64,000 bases of DNA. Origin: 630D-37 sp037478835 (GTDB lineage: Bacteria > Chloroflexota > Anaerolineae > Anaerolineales > Villigracilaceae). The translations under genes were made by a program, and so were the position numbers. The stretch covers positions 310,001 through 374,000 of the forward strand of contig JBBFLV010000002.1 of assembly GCA_037478835.1 (NCBI GenBank). Direction: 5' to 3'. Under the pieces are notes generated by a model. The model searched no databases. It was not told the DNA's origin and worked only from the letters and a program-made list of their open reading frames with translations. Position 1 is the first letter of the stretch. Every line of letters begins with the position of its first letter. Positions 16,499-25,540 of the stretch are shown in pieces.

Positions 16499-17932
16499 CT
16501 ATTCCAGTTCTTTGACCACCGGCACGTATGCCTTCCCGACGCGCTCCAGGGAGTGTGCCATTTGCCCTTCCTGCACTTCCCAGACCGGCACCAGCGGGAT
16601 CAGGCGTGAGGCGAGCATGTAAAGCAGGATGAAGAACGCCAGGGTGCCGATCCCCAGGGGAATTTCGATCCCCGGCACGTATTGTCGCCAGGTGAAGGGC
16701 ATACGGTTGATTGTTAACGAGATCGGCACGATCACGTATCGCTCCAGCCACATGCCCACGTTGATCAGGATGCCGATGATCATCATCAGCCAAGGCGTGC
16801 GGCGCACCCGGCGGTTCCAGAGCAGGAGCCAGGGTACGGCCACGTTGCAGATCAGCATCAGCATCCACATCCAGCCGAGGGGACCGGCTTCGTGATACTC
16901 CAGCAGCAAGCGTGTCCATTTGTCACCGCCATACCACTGGACGATGTAGTCATTGAAGAAGAAGTAGGCCCAGGCCATGGAGACGATCAGCATGAGCTTG
17001 CCGAGGCCATCGAAGTGTTCGGCGCGGATAAAGTAATCCATGTGCTTCATGCGCCGCACAAAGAACAAGACGACTACCACCGCCGCAATGCCGGAGTGCA
17101 GAGCGCCGATGATGAAGTACGGCCCGAAGATTGTCGAAGACCAGCCCGGTCGGGTGGCCATGGCGAAATCCCAGGACACGATCGTGTGAACGGAGAACAT
17201 GACCGGGATGATGGCGAAGGCGAAGATGTTCATCGCCGTGCGCAAGTGGGTCCATTCTCCCTCGGTGCCGCGGAAGCCCAGCGCTAGGATGCGATAGAGC
17301 ACTTTGCGCCAGCCATTCGAGCGATCACGCGCCATGGCCAAGTCGGGGATGAGCGGCAGGTAGAGGTACATGAGGCTCGAAAGCAAGTAGGTGCTGATAG
17401 CCAGGAAGTCCCAGCTGAGCGGGGAGTGAAAGTTCGGCCATAGCTGGCGTTGATTGGGGTAGGGGATCAGCCAGTAGGAGAGCCAGACGCGACCCATGTG
17501 CATGAAAATGCTCAGACCGGCCTGTACCAACCCGAAAGCGGTCATCAGCTCGGCAGCGCGGGTGAACGGACGGCGGAACTCGGCCTTTAGCACCCGCAGG
17601 ATGGCCGAAATAAACGTACCGGCGTGACTGATGCCGATCCAGAACACCGTATTCACCAGGAAAATCCCCCAGAAAGACGGGCGATTGACACCGGCCAATC
17701 CTAGACCTTCGGCGATCATCCATCCCCAGGCGCCGACCAGGAAGACGAGCACGATCAGCGTCAGGAAGGCGACGACGGCCCAGAATTTCCACGAAGCTTC
17801 GTGCATGGCCTCCATCACCCAGGCGTTCATCACGCCGCGCGGACGCGGATCGAACATCAGGCTTTCGCGATGCGCGTGCGCTTCCGCTTCGTGGGCCTGA
17901 GGATGGGGGAGAGATTTTGCAGTTACTGCCAT
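16499..17932 (-). CDS. actC: alternative complex III subunit ActC (NrfD-like quinol-oxidising membrane protein)
   Basis: 477 residues with about ten membrane helices and the NrfD/PsrC fold. After a His-rich N-terminal tail come FWAVVAFLTLIVLVFLVGAWG, then GISHAGTFISAILRVLKAEFRRPFTRAAE in consecutive segments, the conserved cytoplasm-facing loop of the family, and HMGRVWLSYW. In ACIII this subunit binds menaquinol and delivers electrons toward the ActB iron-sulfur chain. The gene is 4 bases downstream of actB2. A second NrfD-like subunit (ActF), normally encoded in the same operon, is absent from the window. Confidence 0.93.
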   Translation of the reverse strand: MAVTAKSLPHPQAHEAEAHAHRESLMFDPRPRGVMNAWVMEAMHEASWKFWAVVAFLTLIVLVFLVGAWGWMIAEGLGLAGVNRPSFWGIFLVNTVFWIGISHAGTFISAILRVLKAEFRRPFTRAAELMTAFGLVQAGLSIFMHMGRVWLSYWLIPYPNQRQLWPNFHSPLSWDFLAISTYLLSSLMYLYLPLIPDLAMARDRSNGWRKVLYRILALGFRGTEGEWTHLRTAMNIFAFAIIPVMFSVHTIVSWDFAMATRPGWSSTIFGPYFIIGALHSGIAAVVVVLFFVRRMKHMDYFIRAEHFDGLGKLMLIVSMAWAYFFFNDYIVQWYGGDKWTRLLLEYHEAGPLGWMWMLMLICNVAVPWLLLWNRRVRRTPWLMMIIGILINVGMWLERYVIVPISLTINRMPFTWRQYVPGIEIPLGIGTLAFFILLYMLASRLIPLVPVWEVQEGQMAHSLERVGKAYVPVVKELE

Positions 17933-17935
17933 AGT

Positions 17936-18676
17936 TTATCCTCCCAAAAGGTAAGTCACGCGGGGCAGAGTACCCAGTTCTTCAAGCAATTTTTGCCCGC
18001 GTCGGCTTTTGGCAAGTTGGCTGACGCGGCTTTCCGGATCATCCAGCCGTCCGAAGACGATCGCATCCGCCGGACAGGCTTGGGCGCAGGCCGGCATGAC
18101 CTCCCCATCGCGTATCTCCCGGCCTTCCGATTTGGCCACATCTTCTGCCTGGCGAATGCGCTGAATGCAGAAAGTGCATTTTTCCATAATGCCCCGCCGG
18201 CGCACGGTCACGCTAGGATTGAGCTGGTTTTCCAGCGGCGTGGGGCGCGGCCAATCGCGCCAGTTGAAAACGCGCGCCTGGTAGGGGCAGTTGTTTGCGC
18301 AGTAACGCGTACCAACGCAACGATTGTAGACCTGTAGGTTGATGTCCTCTGCTTTGCTGTGAACGGCGGCAAAGACCGGGCAAACCGGTTCACAGGGAGC
18401 ATGTCCGCACTGCTGACAGAGCACCGGCTGATAGGGTGTCATGCGCACTTCGGGATATTCCCCTTCCCAAAAGCGCTCAATGCGGATCCAATGCATGGTG
18501 CGCCCGTAGCCTGCATCCTCCTCGCCGACGAACGAGATGTTGTTTTCCATCGCACAAGCGGCAACACAGGCCTGACACCCGGTGCACAGGTCCATATCAA
18601 TGACCATCCCCCACTTTCCGTTCTCGCCTTCGGCCCATTCGGCCTTGTATTCAGGGATATAGGGTACCTCGTTCAT
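17936..18676 (-). CDS. actB2: alternative complex III iron-sulfur subunit, separate B2 half of ActB
   Basis: 246 residues with four cysteine clusters of the DmsB/PsrB type: CTGCQACVAAC, CQQCGHAPCEPVC, CVGTRYCANNCPY and CTFC with CAQACPADA. The third cluster has Thr where a fourth Cys often sits, so one centre may be a [3Fe-4S] cluster, as reported for ActB. In many organisms this domain is fused to the molybdopterin-like B1 domain; here the two are separate genes with a 15-base gap, an arrangement also known elsewhere. It conducts electrons from ActC to the cytochromes c. Confidence 0.93.
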   Translation of the reverse strand: MNEVPYIPEYKAEWAEGENGKWGMVIDMDLCTGCQACVAACAMENNISFVGEEDAGYGRTMHWIRIERFWEGEYPEVRMTPYQPVLCQQCGHAPCEPVCPVFAAVHSKAEDINLQVYNRCVGTRYCANNCPYQARVFNWRDWPRPTPLENQLNPSVTVRRRGIMEKCTFCIQRIRQAEDVAKSEGREIRDGEVMPACAQACPADAIVFGRLDDPESRVSQLAKSRRGQKLLEELGTLPRVTYLLGG

Positions 18677-18691
18677 GTTCGCTCCTCAAGA

Positions 18692-20860
18692 TCAATGTCC
18701 TAAACCTTCACGGTAAACGCCCATGCGGCTTTCCAGGCGCGAGAGAGCTTGCTTTTTGCCGGTTTTTTCCAAGCGCACGCGGGTTGCGGCGAAGGCAAAA
18801 TCGCCGGCGGCGTTGGTGATCGGGCTCAGGAGATGATTTGGATTCATGCCCCGTCCCTGCGCATAGCGCCCGTAGGCGGTGTGACCCTGCCCGAAGACGA
18901 TCGCTACCACATCCGGACGAATGGCCGGATAGCGGTAAACCGGCACCTCCACGCTCCCATGCTCGGAAACGACGCGCACCACGTCATCGTCTTCCAGCCC
19001 CAACTCTTCTGCCGTTTTGGGGTTGATCTCGATCCACGAATTCCACATCACCGTAGTGGTCGGATCGGGTACTTCCTGGAGCCAGGGCTTGTTTGCACCG
19101 GCTTCGCCCAGCACCGGCGAGACGAAGGGGAAGAGATGGAATTCACCTTCACCGGCAAATTCGGCCGCTCTGACCCGCACAGTACGATTGAGTGCATTCG
19201 CCAAGTTGAGAGCCGGTGACTCCTCTACCATCTTCCACCATCCGCCGTATTGCTGGAAGTAGGCGAAGAAGGTGTTGATCTCCGGCGCGCTGAAGAAGCC
19301 GTTGTTCTGCTCCACCAGGGGCAACAACTTTGCCTGCAGGTAGGCCACTTCATCGGCGTGGGGCAGAGCCTGGGCTACTGCGCCTCCCAGCTGAGCAGCG
19401 GCGGCCAGTAACACATCGGCGGTTGCCTGGGTGTTATAGAAGGGCACCACCACCGGCTGGGAACCGGAGAGCGCCGGGAAGGTGCTGCCGGTTGCCAAGC
19501 GCTGATAGCCCCAAGATTCCAGTGCATGGTGATCCGGGAAGACGTAATCGGCCTCCTGAGCCGTTTCATCCGGGAAGGTGGCGAAAGAGATCACCAGCGG
19601 CACCGATTTCAACGCTTCGGCAAAACCGAGCGCGGCAGGTAGCTCAAAGATCGGGTTGACGCCGTGGATGAAGAGCACGCGCACATCCCCGCGGCGCATG
19701 CGCTCGATGAAGGCGCGCATCTCCTGGAGCGTGGCCGGCTGATGATAGGCATCGCCAAGAGGAGAAAGCGGCGAAAGGGAGATCGGCGCGTTCAGCAGGC
19801 TGTTCAGGGTCAGGATGGCTTCGGCGTTTTCCAGGCCGTTGCTATGGGCCAGCGCGGCGCTGCCGGGGATGACCAGGGCGCGTTGCGCTTCCAGTAGCCG
19901 CGTTGCCAGCCGTTCCAGTTCGGCGGCTTCGATCCCGGAAGCTTCGGCAACGGCCTCGACCTCTACGTTCGCAAAAGCCGCGGCTTGGATGCCGCGCCGT
20001 TCGGCGATGATCTTGCCCAGCGCCAGCGCCACCAGCCCTTCTGTGCCGGGGCGGATCGGTACCCACTCATCGGCTTTGGAGGCCGTCTGAGACATGCGCG
20101 GCTCAAACTGGACGAAATAGCCGCGTTTGCCGTTGCGTTGACCGCGGCGCATTTGACTGAAGAGACGGGTATAGGCCACCGGCGAGAGCCAGGTTTCGAG
20201 GAAATTGGCGCCGAAGGAGAAAACGACATCCGCCGCGCCCAGATCGAACCAAGGCAACCCCTGCTGACCGAAGACGTTTTGCGTCGCCTTCTGCAGCGTA
20301 GCGCGGACCTCGAACATGCCCAGCGCCCCGAAGCGGATCGGCGCCGGCGCGTTTAGGGCGCGGGTCAAGTCGCTTACCAGATCGAACAGATGATCTGGGG
20401 CCATGCCGAGCAGGAAGGCGATGTTCTGCGGAGGGGTCTCGCGCAGGGCCTGGGCGACGACCTGAACGGCCGCGTTCCAGTCTAGGGGTGTGATCTGATC
20501 ACTGCCGCGCGCTTCGCGGCGGAATGGTCCTTGAATGCGATCCGGGTTATACAGCCCATGCAGGGTAGCCTGGCCGCGGGCACAGGTTTTGCCGGCATTC
20601 ACCGGATGGTTGGGATTGCCCTCTACCTTGATGGCGCGCCCCTGGAAGGTGCGCACAATCAGGCCACAACCGGCCGGACATTCGCGGCAGGTGGTGGCAA
20701 AGTAGGTGCTTTGTCCGGTGAACGTGTATTCGGGCATTTGGGTGTAGGGAGTGCGGCGAACGTAACGCGCGGCCGGCCCACAACCGGTGAGCACGGCGGT
20801 AACGGCTGTTCCTAACCCGGCCAGTTTGAGAAAATCACGACGTGAAATGTGCTGGCTCAT
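18692..20860 (-). CDS. actB1: alternative complex III subunit, separate B1 half of ActB (molybdopterin-oxidoreductase-like)
   Basis: 722 residues. The N-terminus carries a twin-arginine signal (SRRDFLKLAG) ending in a lipobox-like LTGCG. CRECPAGCGLIVRT resembles the N-terminal Fe-S region of complex iron-sulfur molybdoenzymes, with GNPNHPVNAGKTCARGQA following, and the middle and C-terminal parts retain the fold (PDHHALESWGY, GHTAYGRYAQGRGMNPNHLLSP). ActB of characterised complexes has this fold but no molybdenum cofactor. Export by Tat fits a periplasm-facing module. It lies between actA and actB2 with gaps of 19 and 15 bases. Confidence 0.9.
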   Translation of the reverse strand: MSQHISRRDFLKLAGLGTAVTAVLTGCGPAARYVRRTPYTQMPEYTFTGQSTYFATTCRECPAGCGLIVRTFQGRAIKVEGNPNHPVNAGKTCARGQATLHGLYNPDRIQGPFRREARGSDQITPLDWNAAVQVVAQALRETPPQNIAFLLGMAPDHLFDLVSDLTRALNAPAPIRFGALGMFEVRATLQKATQNVFGQQGLPWFDLGAADVVFSFGANFLETWLSPVAYTRLFSQMRRGQRNGKRGYFVQFEPRMSQTASKADEWVPIRPGTEGLVALALGKIIAERRGIQAAAFANVEVEAVAEASGIEAAELERLATRLLEAQRALVIPGSAALAHSNGLENAEAILTLNSLLNAPISLSPLSPLGDAYHQPATLQEMRAFIERMRRGDVRVLFIHGVNPIFELPAALGFAEALKSVPLVISFATFPDETAQEADYVFPDHHALESWGYQRLATGSTFPALSGSQPVVVPFYNTQATADVLLAAAAQLGGAVAQALPHADEVAYLQAKLLPLVEQNNGFFSAPEINTFFAYFQQYGGWWKMVEESPALNLANALNRTVRVRAAEFAGEGEFHLFPFVSPVLGEAGANKPWLQEVPDPTTTVMWNSWIEINPKTAEELGLEDDDVVRVVSEHGSVEVPVYRYPAIRPDVVAIVFGQGHTAYGRYAQGRGMNPNHLLSPITNAAGDFAFAATRVRLEKTGKKQALSRLESRMGVYREGLGH

Positions 20861-20879
20861 ATCGTTCTTTCCCTCTCTT

Positions 20880-21425
20880 TTAGTAGTGGCAGGTGCTGCA
20901 ATCGAGTAACTTTTCCCGTTTTACCGGGTCGTTCTGGGTCATTTCACGGTGACAGTTCAGACACCATCCCATGTTCATTACCTGTGGGTTTTGGGCGATC
21001 GTCACCTTGCTCATATCCCCGTGGCAGGTTTCACAGTTCAGGCCGGCGGCGATGTGCGGGCGATGGTTGAAGCGCACAAAGTCCGGCATGATGGCGACCG
21101 GCACCCAAGGAATGGGTTGGTTGTTCTGCACGTATTGGGCCAGTTTTGCCAATTCAGGGGTCTGCTTGGCAATTTGTTGGTGGCATCCCCAGCATTTGTT
21201 TTGCGTTGGCAGGCCGGCATTTGGGCTGCGTGCTGCGCCGGGGTGACAATAGAGACATTGAATGCCCAACCCGACATGAAGATTGTGCGGGAACTGGATG
21301 GGTTGTTCGGGAACAGCTTGATTCTGGCGGATACCTGCGGCGATCAGGGTCATGACGATTAGGGCAAAGATGATGACGCCGACGCGCGCCAAAGGATGCT
21401 TCAGGAGAGAAGTGGTGGAATTCAT
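20880..21425 (-). CDS. actA: alternative complex III subunit ActA (pentahaem cytochrome c)
   Basis: 181 residues: one N-terminal membrane anchor (~15-33) and five CXXCH haem sites in order CLYCH, CWGCH, CETCH, CLNCH, CSTCH, matching the pentahaem ActA. Additional His residues (FPHNLHVG, FNHRPHIA) can serve as distal ligands. ActA accepts electrons from the ActB clusters and passes them to ActE. The last haem motif ends one residue before the C-terminus (CSTCHY), so the frame is complete and very compact. Confidence 0.93.
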   Translation of the reverse strand: MNSTTSLLKHPLARVGVIIFALIVMTLIAAGIRQNQAVPEQPIQFPHNLHVGLGIQCLYCHPGAARSPNAGLPTQNKCWGCHQQIAKQTPELAKLAQYVQNNQPIPWVPVAIMPDFVRFNHRPHIAAGLNCETCHGDMSKVTIAQNPQVMNMGWCLNCHREMTQNDPVKREKLLDCSTCHY

Positions 21426-21448
21426 ATTTCGTAACGCTCCTGTAAGGG

Positions 21449-22396
21449 TTATTTCTTCTTTCGCAGGGTGAGAACGAGCAGCGCGATGAACAAGATGAGG
21501 ACCGAGAAGAGCAACAGACTCCCGCCCAAAGTCCCCAGAAAGGCCAGGATGCCGGTTAGGATGCCGCGCGCCCAGCCGGTGGCCGGACCGCCGATGTTGG
21601 TGGCCGGGGTGGCAATGCTGATGGCGGGGGAGGGCTCGGCGCTCACGCGGGCGGCGGGCAGGGTTTGCGCATAGGCGAGCACATCACGGCCATCGGCGGG
21701 AGTCCAGCCCAGGTTGTAGCCGATCGGCATATCGGTGCCGGCCACACCGAAGCGCGTACGGTGCAGGAAGCGCCAAGGATCGCGCCGCGCCACATCTCCG
21801 AGCGTCTCCTCGATCCCTTCGGTGCGGAAGATGATTTGTCCCCCGTCCTCACCGTGACATTTGCGGCAAGTTTCGGTATAGAGCAACTTGCCGCGTTCGG
21901 GGTTGGCGCCGATCGTCTTGAGTGAGATCGGATCGATATATTCGGAATCGTCGATCATGCCTTGTTTCAGGAAAACGGCCAGGCGGCGCAGCGAGGTCTC
22001 GTCCAAGTAGGCCGAGAAGTTGTGTTGTGGGTCCTTGCCGCCTTTGAGGTGATCGACGATCTCTTCTTCCGACATCTGCGGCACCAGGATCATCAGGCTG
22101 GGGAAACCGGTGAAGTGAGAGCCGCTTTTATATGCCCCCTGGTTGCCTTTGTAATCCCAGCCATGACATTCCACGCAGCGCCAGGTCTCGGCTCCGGAAC
22201 GGGTGTTGGTGGATTGGCGGCTCCAGATGGGCATATTGCCGGCAGGAGGCTGGACGCCCAATACAGCGTACCACTTGTCATAGAGCTGCGCGCCGATGAC
22301 CAGATCGCTATTTTGTTGGGCAGAGGCCGTGCTCAAAAGGAGCAGAGTCACTCCCCCCACGATCAGGAACAAAATCAAACGTGTCCAGCGGAACAT
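21449..22396 (-). CDS. exported dihaem cytochrome c with C-terminal membrane anchor, first gene of the ACIII operon
   Basis: 315 residues. A signal peptide (~1-26, ending STASAQQ) is followed by two haem c sites, CVECH in RCVECHGWDYKG and CRKCH in ETCRKCHGEDGG. A low-complexity linker precedes one C-terminal helix (~285-308) and a basic end (RKKK). The helix places the haem domains on the outer face. It is not a standard Act subunit; as first gene of the operon it probably feeds electrons to or from the complex, or replaces a soluble carrier. A TATAAT-like box lies 40 bases upstream. Confidence 0.85.
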   Translation of the reverse strand: MFRWTRLILFLIVGGVTLLLLSTASAQQNSDLVIGAQLYDKWYAVLGVQPPAGNMPIWSRQSTNTRSGAETWRCVECHGWDYKGNQGAYKSGSHFTGFPSLMILVPQMSEEEIVDHLKGGKDPQHNFSAYLDETSLRRLAVFLKQGMIDDSEYIDPISLKTIGANPERGKLLYTETCRKCHGEDGGQIIFRTEGIEETLGDVARRDPWRFLHRTRFGVAGTDMPIGYNLGWTPADGRDVLAYAQTLPAARVSAEPSPAISIATPATNIGGPATGWARGILTGILAFLGTLGGSLLLFSVLILFIALLVLTLRKKK

Positions 22397-22435
22397 GGTT
22401 TTCTCCTTATGTGGCAGGTCGATCGAGCGAAGCGA

Positions 22436-22441
22436 TTATAC
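22436..22441 (-). promoter_or_regulatory. possible -10 box of the ACIII operon
   Basis: TATAAT on the minus strand, 40 bases before the start of the first operon gene. No convincing -35 hexamer is found at 16-18 bases, so an activator or alternative spacing would be needed. Confidence 0.35.
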
Positions 22442-22637
22442 TCCAAAACGCCTTATTTTACCATATTTAGTGAAATTTGACACATTTATCCGATTTTGTT
22501 CTACCCGAAAAGATTTGGATGGCAGAACGTAGATTGGGATGGCGGTGATGAGGTGTGAGCTTTGTGCTGAGCGCCGCTTTGGGGTAGAACGCTATTTTGG
22601 CAACAGGCGCTTTGACCGGGCGATCGTGCGCATGAGA

Positions 22638-23996
22638 TCAGGCCGGTGAGACGATCGGAATGAGAGGGGTGGCGGTCAGGTCGTAGGCCATGGCACCGTT
22701 GATCTGAACAGGAACGATGGTGTCCTTTGGCAGTTCTCCTTCGATGAGCACCAGGCCGTCGATTTCGGGAGCATCGCGATAGGATCGGCCGATGGAGATG
22801 CCGTTTTCTACGCCTTCAATCAACACGTTAAGCGTTTTTCCGATGAACGACTGATTGATCTCTAAGGAGATTTGCTGCTGCAATTCCATCAGGCGCTCGT
22901 AGCGTTCCTGTTTGACCTCGGCAGGGATCGGATCGCCCAGGACCTCGCTGGCCGTGCCCGGTTCAAAGGAGAACGTGAAGGCGCCGACGCGGTCGAAGCG
23001 CATTTCACGTACAAAGTCCAGTAGGGTGTTGAATTCGGCCTCGGTCTCCCCCGGATAGCCGACGATGAAGGTGGTGCGCAGGGCAAGACCCGGCAGGGTG
23101 CGGCGCATTTTCTCGATCGTGCGGTAGACCCAATCCATGTTCGCCGGGCGGCGCATGCGTCGCAGAGTGTCCGGATGGGCATGTTGGAGAGGCATATCCA
23201 GGTAGGGCAGGATTTGGGGATGCCGCGCCATGACCTCGATCAGGCGATCGGTCACATAGCCGGGGTAAGCGTAGAGAATGCGAATCCAGTCAATGCTCGG
23301 AGCGACGCGCACCAGGTTTTCCAGCAGCATCGCCAAACCGTCTTTCATGCCCAGATCGTGACCGTAATCGGTGGTATCTTGAGCGATCAGGATCAATTCG
23401 CGCACGCCCTGTTCCTGCAGCCGACGGGCTTCTTCAAGGATGCTTTCCATTGGGCGGCTGACGGCCGTGCCCTTGATCAACGGGATGGCGCAAAAGGCGC
23501 AGGGGCGGCGACAGCCATCGGCGATCTTCAAGTAGGCGCTGGCGCCGAAGCGACTGGTGCGCATGATGCCGGGAACATCCGGCCCAATCGTGCGGGCTTC
23601 ATCCGGAAGGTGATACAGGGGTTCCGGATAGGGCGTGGTGCGCAGTTGCTGCACTACCTGGACGATATCCATCCAGCGACGGGTGCCGAGGATACCGTCA
23701 ATGCCGGGGACCTGTTGCAGGAGTTCTTTGCCGTAGCGTTGGGTGAGGCAGCCGGCGGCGATCAACACTTGGCCGCGGCGTTTCTTTTGAGCCAGTTGTT
23801 TTAGGTGGGCGATGGATTCTTGGCGCGCCGGCCCGATGAAGCCGCAGGTGTTGACGATCAGCACTTCGGCGCGGTGAGGGGCAGGGAGGGCACGATACCC
23901 TTCCTGCATCAGGAGCTGAGCCATCGAGTCCGAGTCTACCGTGTTTTTGGCACAACCGAGTGAAACCAAGTAAAACGTGTTTTTTTCGATCTTCAT
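22638..23996 (-). CDS. rimO: ribosomal protein S12 methylthiotransferase RimO
   Basis: 452 residues from the ATG at 23996, which has an AAGGAACAG site; the open frame continues upstream but only antisense to the rodZ-like gene's Thr-Pro coding region and is rejected. UPF0004 domain: VSLGCAKNTVDSD and NTCGFIG supply auxiliary-cluster cysteines. The radical-SAM motif is CRRPCAFC within DGCRRPCAFCAIP, and a TRAM domain closes the protein. It adds a methylthio group to an Asp of uS12. Third gene of rplI-rodZ-rimO, so the ribosomal context fits. Confidence 0.95.
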   Translation of the reverse strand: MKIEKNTFYLVSLGCAKNTVDSDSMAQLLMQEGYRALPAPHRAEVLIVNTCGFIGPARQESIAHLKQLAQKKRRGQVLIAAGCLTQRYGKELLQQVPGIDGILGTRRWMDIVQVVQQLRTTPYPEPLYHLPDEARTIGPDVPGIMRTSRFGASAYLKIADGCRRPCAFCAIPLIKGTAVSRPMESILEEARRLQEQGVRELILIAQDTTDYGHDLGMKDGLAMLLENLVRVAPSIDWIRILYAYPGYVTDRLIEVMARHPQILPYLDMPLQHAHPDTLRRMRRPANMDWVYRTIEKMRRTLPGLALRTTFIVGYPGETEAEFNTLLDFVREMRFDRVGAFTFSFEPGTASEVLGDPIPAEVKQERYERLMELQQQISLEINQSFIGKTLNVLIEGVENGISIGRSYRDAPEIDGLVLIEGELPKDTIVPVQINGAMAYDLTATPLIPIVSPA

Positions 23997-24018
23997 CTCT
24001 GTTCCTTGTGTGTGTGCA

Positions 24019-25521
24019 TTAGCGCGCCGGAGTGGAGGTCGGGGAGCGTGGCGGCGTGGTGGATGTGGCAGCAGGGGTGGGGGTGATGCTTGGCGTGGGG
24101 GTGATGGTGGGCGTGGGAGAAAGGGTGGCGGTGGGGGTGGCGATGCCCTGGGCGGTGAAGACACGGAGCACGGCTTCGCCGAAATTGCCCAAAAGGCCGA
24201 GATCGTTGCCGTTATAGTAGACGCGGATGCCGCCGGCATTCGCCGCCAGGAGCTCAATGCGCTGGCCGGCTTCGTAGGTGTAGGTGCTACCCGGTAATAC
24301 GCGCTCTTCCAGGACGGTTTTCCCATCCACCGTTACCCGTAGGAAGACGCGCTCCAGAGCGATGATTACGATCTGTACGTTGTTGCTTTGGGTGGGCAGG
24401 ACAAACGGGGTGATCGGCAGGGAGGGGGTAGGGGATTCCCCTGTCGGCAGGAGTGCTTCGGTCGGGGTAGGGGTGAAGGTGGCCATGGCCGGGTTTTGGG
24501 CCAGGACTTCGGGGATGGGGGTGGTGCGGATCGTTGGGCGGGAGCGTGCCGCAGTGATCAGGTTGATCGACCAGAGGGCGAAGGTCGCCAGAGCAACCAG
24601 CACCAGGATGCCGAAGATCAGGTCGCCGCTGAGGAGCAGGCCGAGGGAGAGCGTGCGTGGCAGGATCGGTTGCCGCTCTTTTCCGCTTTGTGGAATGCCG
24701 CGCTCCCGCACGCGTGCTTGGAGCACATCGGCAAAGCGGAGGAGGATTTCATCCACATCCAGGGCGAGGAATTCGGCATAGCGGGCGAGGTGATTGCGGG
24801 TGATGATGGGAGCCGGCAGCGATTCCAGGTCGCCTTCTTCCAATGCGTGTAGGATGTGAGGTTGGATTTTGATCTCGTGGGCGATGCTTTCCAGGCGCAG
24901 CCCCAGGGCCTGGCGCTGTTGGCGGAGGTCGTTGCCCAGCAAGCGAAAGAGGCCGGCCGAATCCATGGCCGGAGGTGCGGGCGGCAAGGGCGAGGGGGCC
25001 GGGGATGGAGTCTCCTGGAGTTTGCTTTCGACGGGGGTTTCGGGTTGGGGAGGTGCCTGGCTCTCCACCGCTTCGGACGCCGCAGGAGCTTCGGGAAGCG
25101 GTGAAGCGCTACGGTCCATCTCGATCCGCTCGGCAGCCGACCCCTCCCGTGCACGCGGCCGGGGGAGCAGGGTGACCCATCCCGTGCGCGCGGCTTCGAT
25201 CCACTTTTTCCAAAAAGAAGAAGGGGAAGGGGCAGGTGGAGGGGCGACGGGCGGGGCAGAAGGCAGAGGCCCTTGTAGGGTTTGTTCTTCTTCTGCTGTT
25301 TGCCGGGCGCGCTCAATGACCTCGGCCAGGTCGAGGCCGAGGTAATCGGCATACAGGCGGAGAAAGCCGCGCGCATGGACGGCCGAGGGCAGCCGGGAGA
25401 GATCGTCTGCCTCTAGGGCCTCCAGGTAGGGCACACGGACACGAATGGCTTTGGAGATTTCTTCGAGGGTTAGGTGGCGTGCCTGGCGCGCGGCTTTGAG
25501 CTGACTTCCAACGGTGGGCAT
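24019..25521 (-). CDS. RodZ-like membrane protein with two HTH domains
   Basis: 500 residues. There are two HTH_25-type helix-turn-helix domains: residues ~5-70 (KAARQARHLTLEEISKAIRV) and ~180-245 (RQQRQALGLRLESIAHEIKI), joined by a Pro/Ala-rich linker. A single membrane helix (~290-312) follows, then a Thr-Pro linker, a RodZ-type DUF4115 beta domain (~370-455, FLRVTVDGKTVLEERVLPGS) and a terminal Thr-Pro-Ser repeat. RodZ links MreB to the membrane and cell-shape machinery; one HTH is normal, so two is unusual. It lies 19 bases downstream of rplI and 22 upstream of rimO. Confidence 0.87.
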   Translation of the reverse strand: MPTVGSQLKAARQARHLTLEEISKAIRVRVPYLEALEADDLSRLPSAVHARGFLRLYADYLGLDLAEVIERARQTAEEEQTLQGPLPSAPPVAPPPAPSPSSFWKKWIEAARTGWVTLLPRPRAREGSAAERIEMDRSASPLPEAPAASEAVESQAPPQPETPVESKLQETPSPAPSPLPPAPPAMDSAGLFRLLGNDLRQQRQALGLRLESIAHEIKIQPHILHALEEGDLESLPAPIITRNHLARYAEFLALDVDEILLRFADVLQARVRERGIPQSGKERQPILPRTLSLGLLLSGDLIFGILVLVALATFALWSINLITAARSRPTIRTTPIPEVLAQNPAMATFTPTPTEALLPTGESPTPSLPITPFVLPTQSNNVQIVIIALERVFLRVTVDGKTVLEERVLPGSTYTYEAGQRIELLAANAGGIRVYYNGNDLGLLGNFGEAVLRVFTAQGIATPTATLSPTPTITPTPSITPTPAATSTTPPRSPTSTPAR

Positions 25522-25540
25522 AGCAACCGCTTTGGGCGGT

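Noticed and set aside
18692..20860. Calling the B1 gene a true molybdoenzyme such as nitrate or formate dehydrogenase
   Set aside because: Its neighbours are ActA, ActB2, ActC, ActD and ActE; in this context the protein is the cofactor-free ActB1 half.
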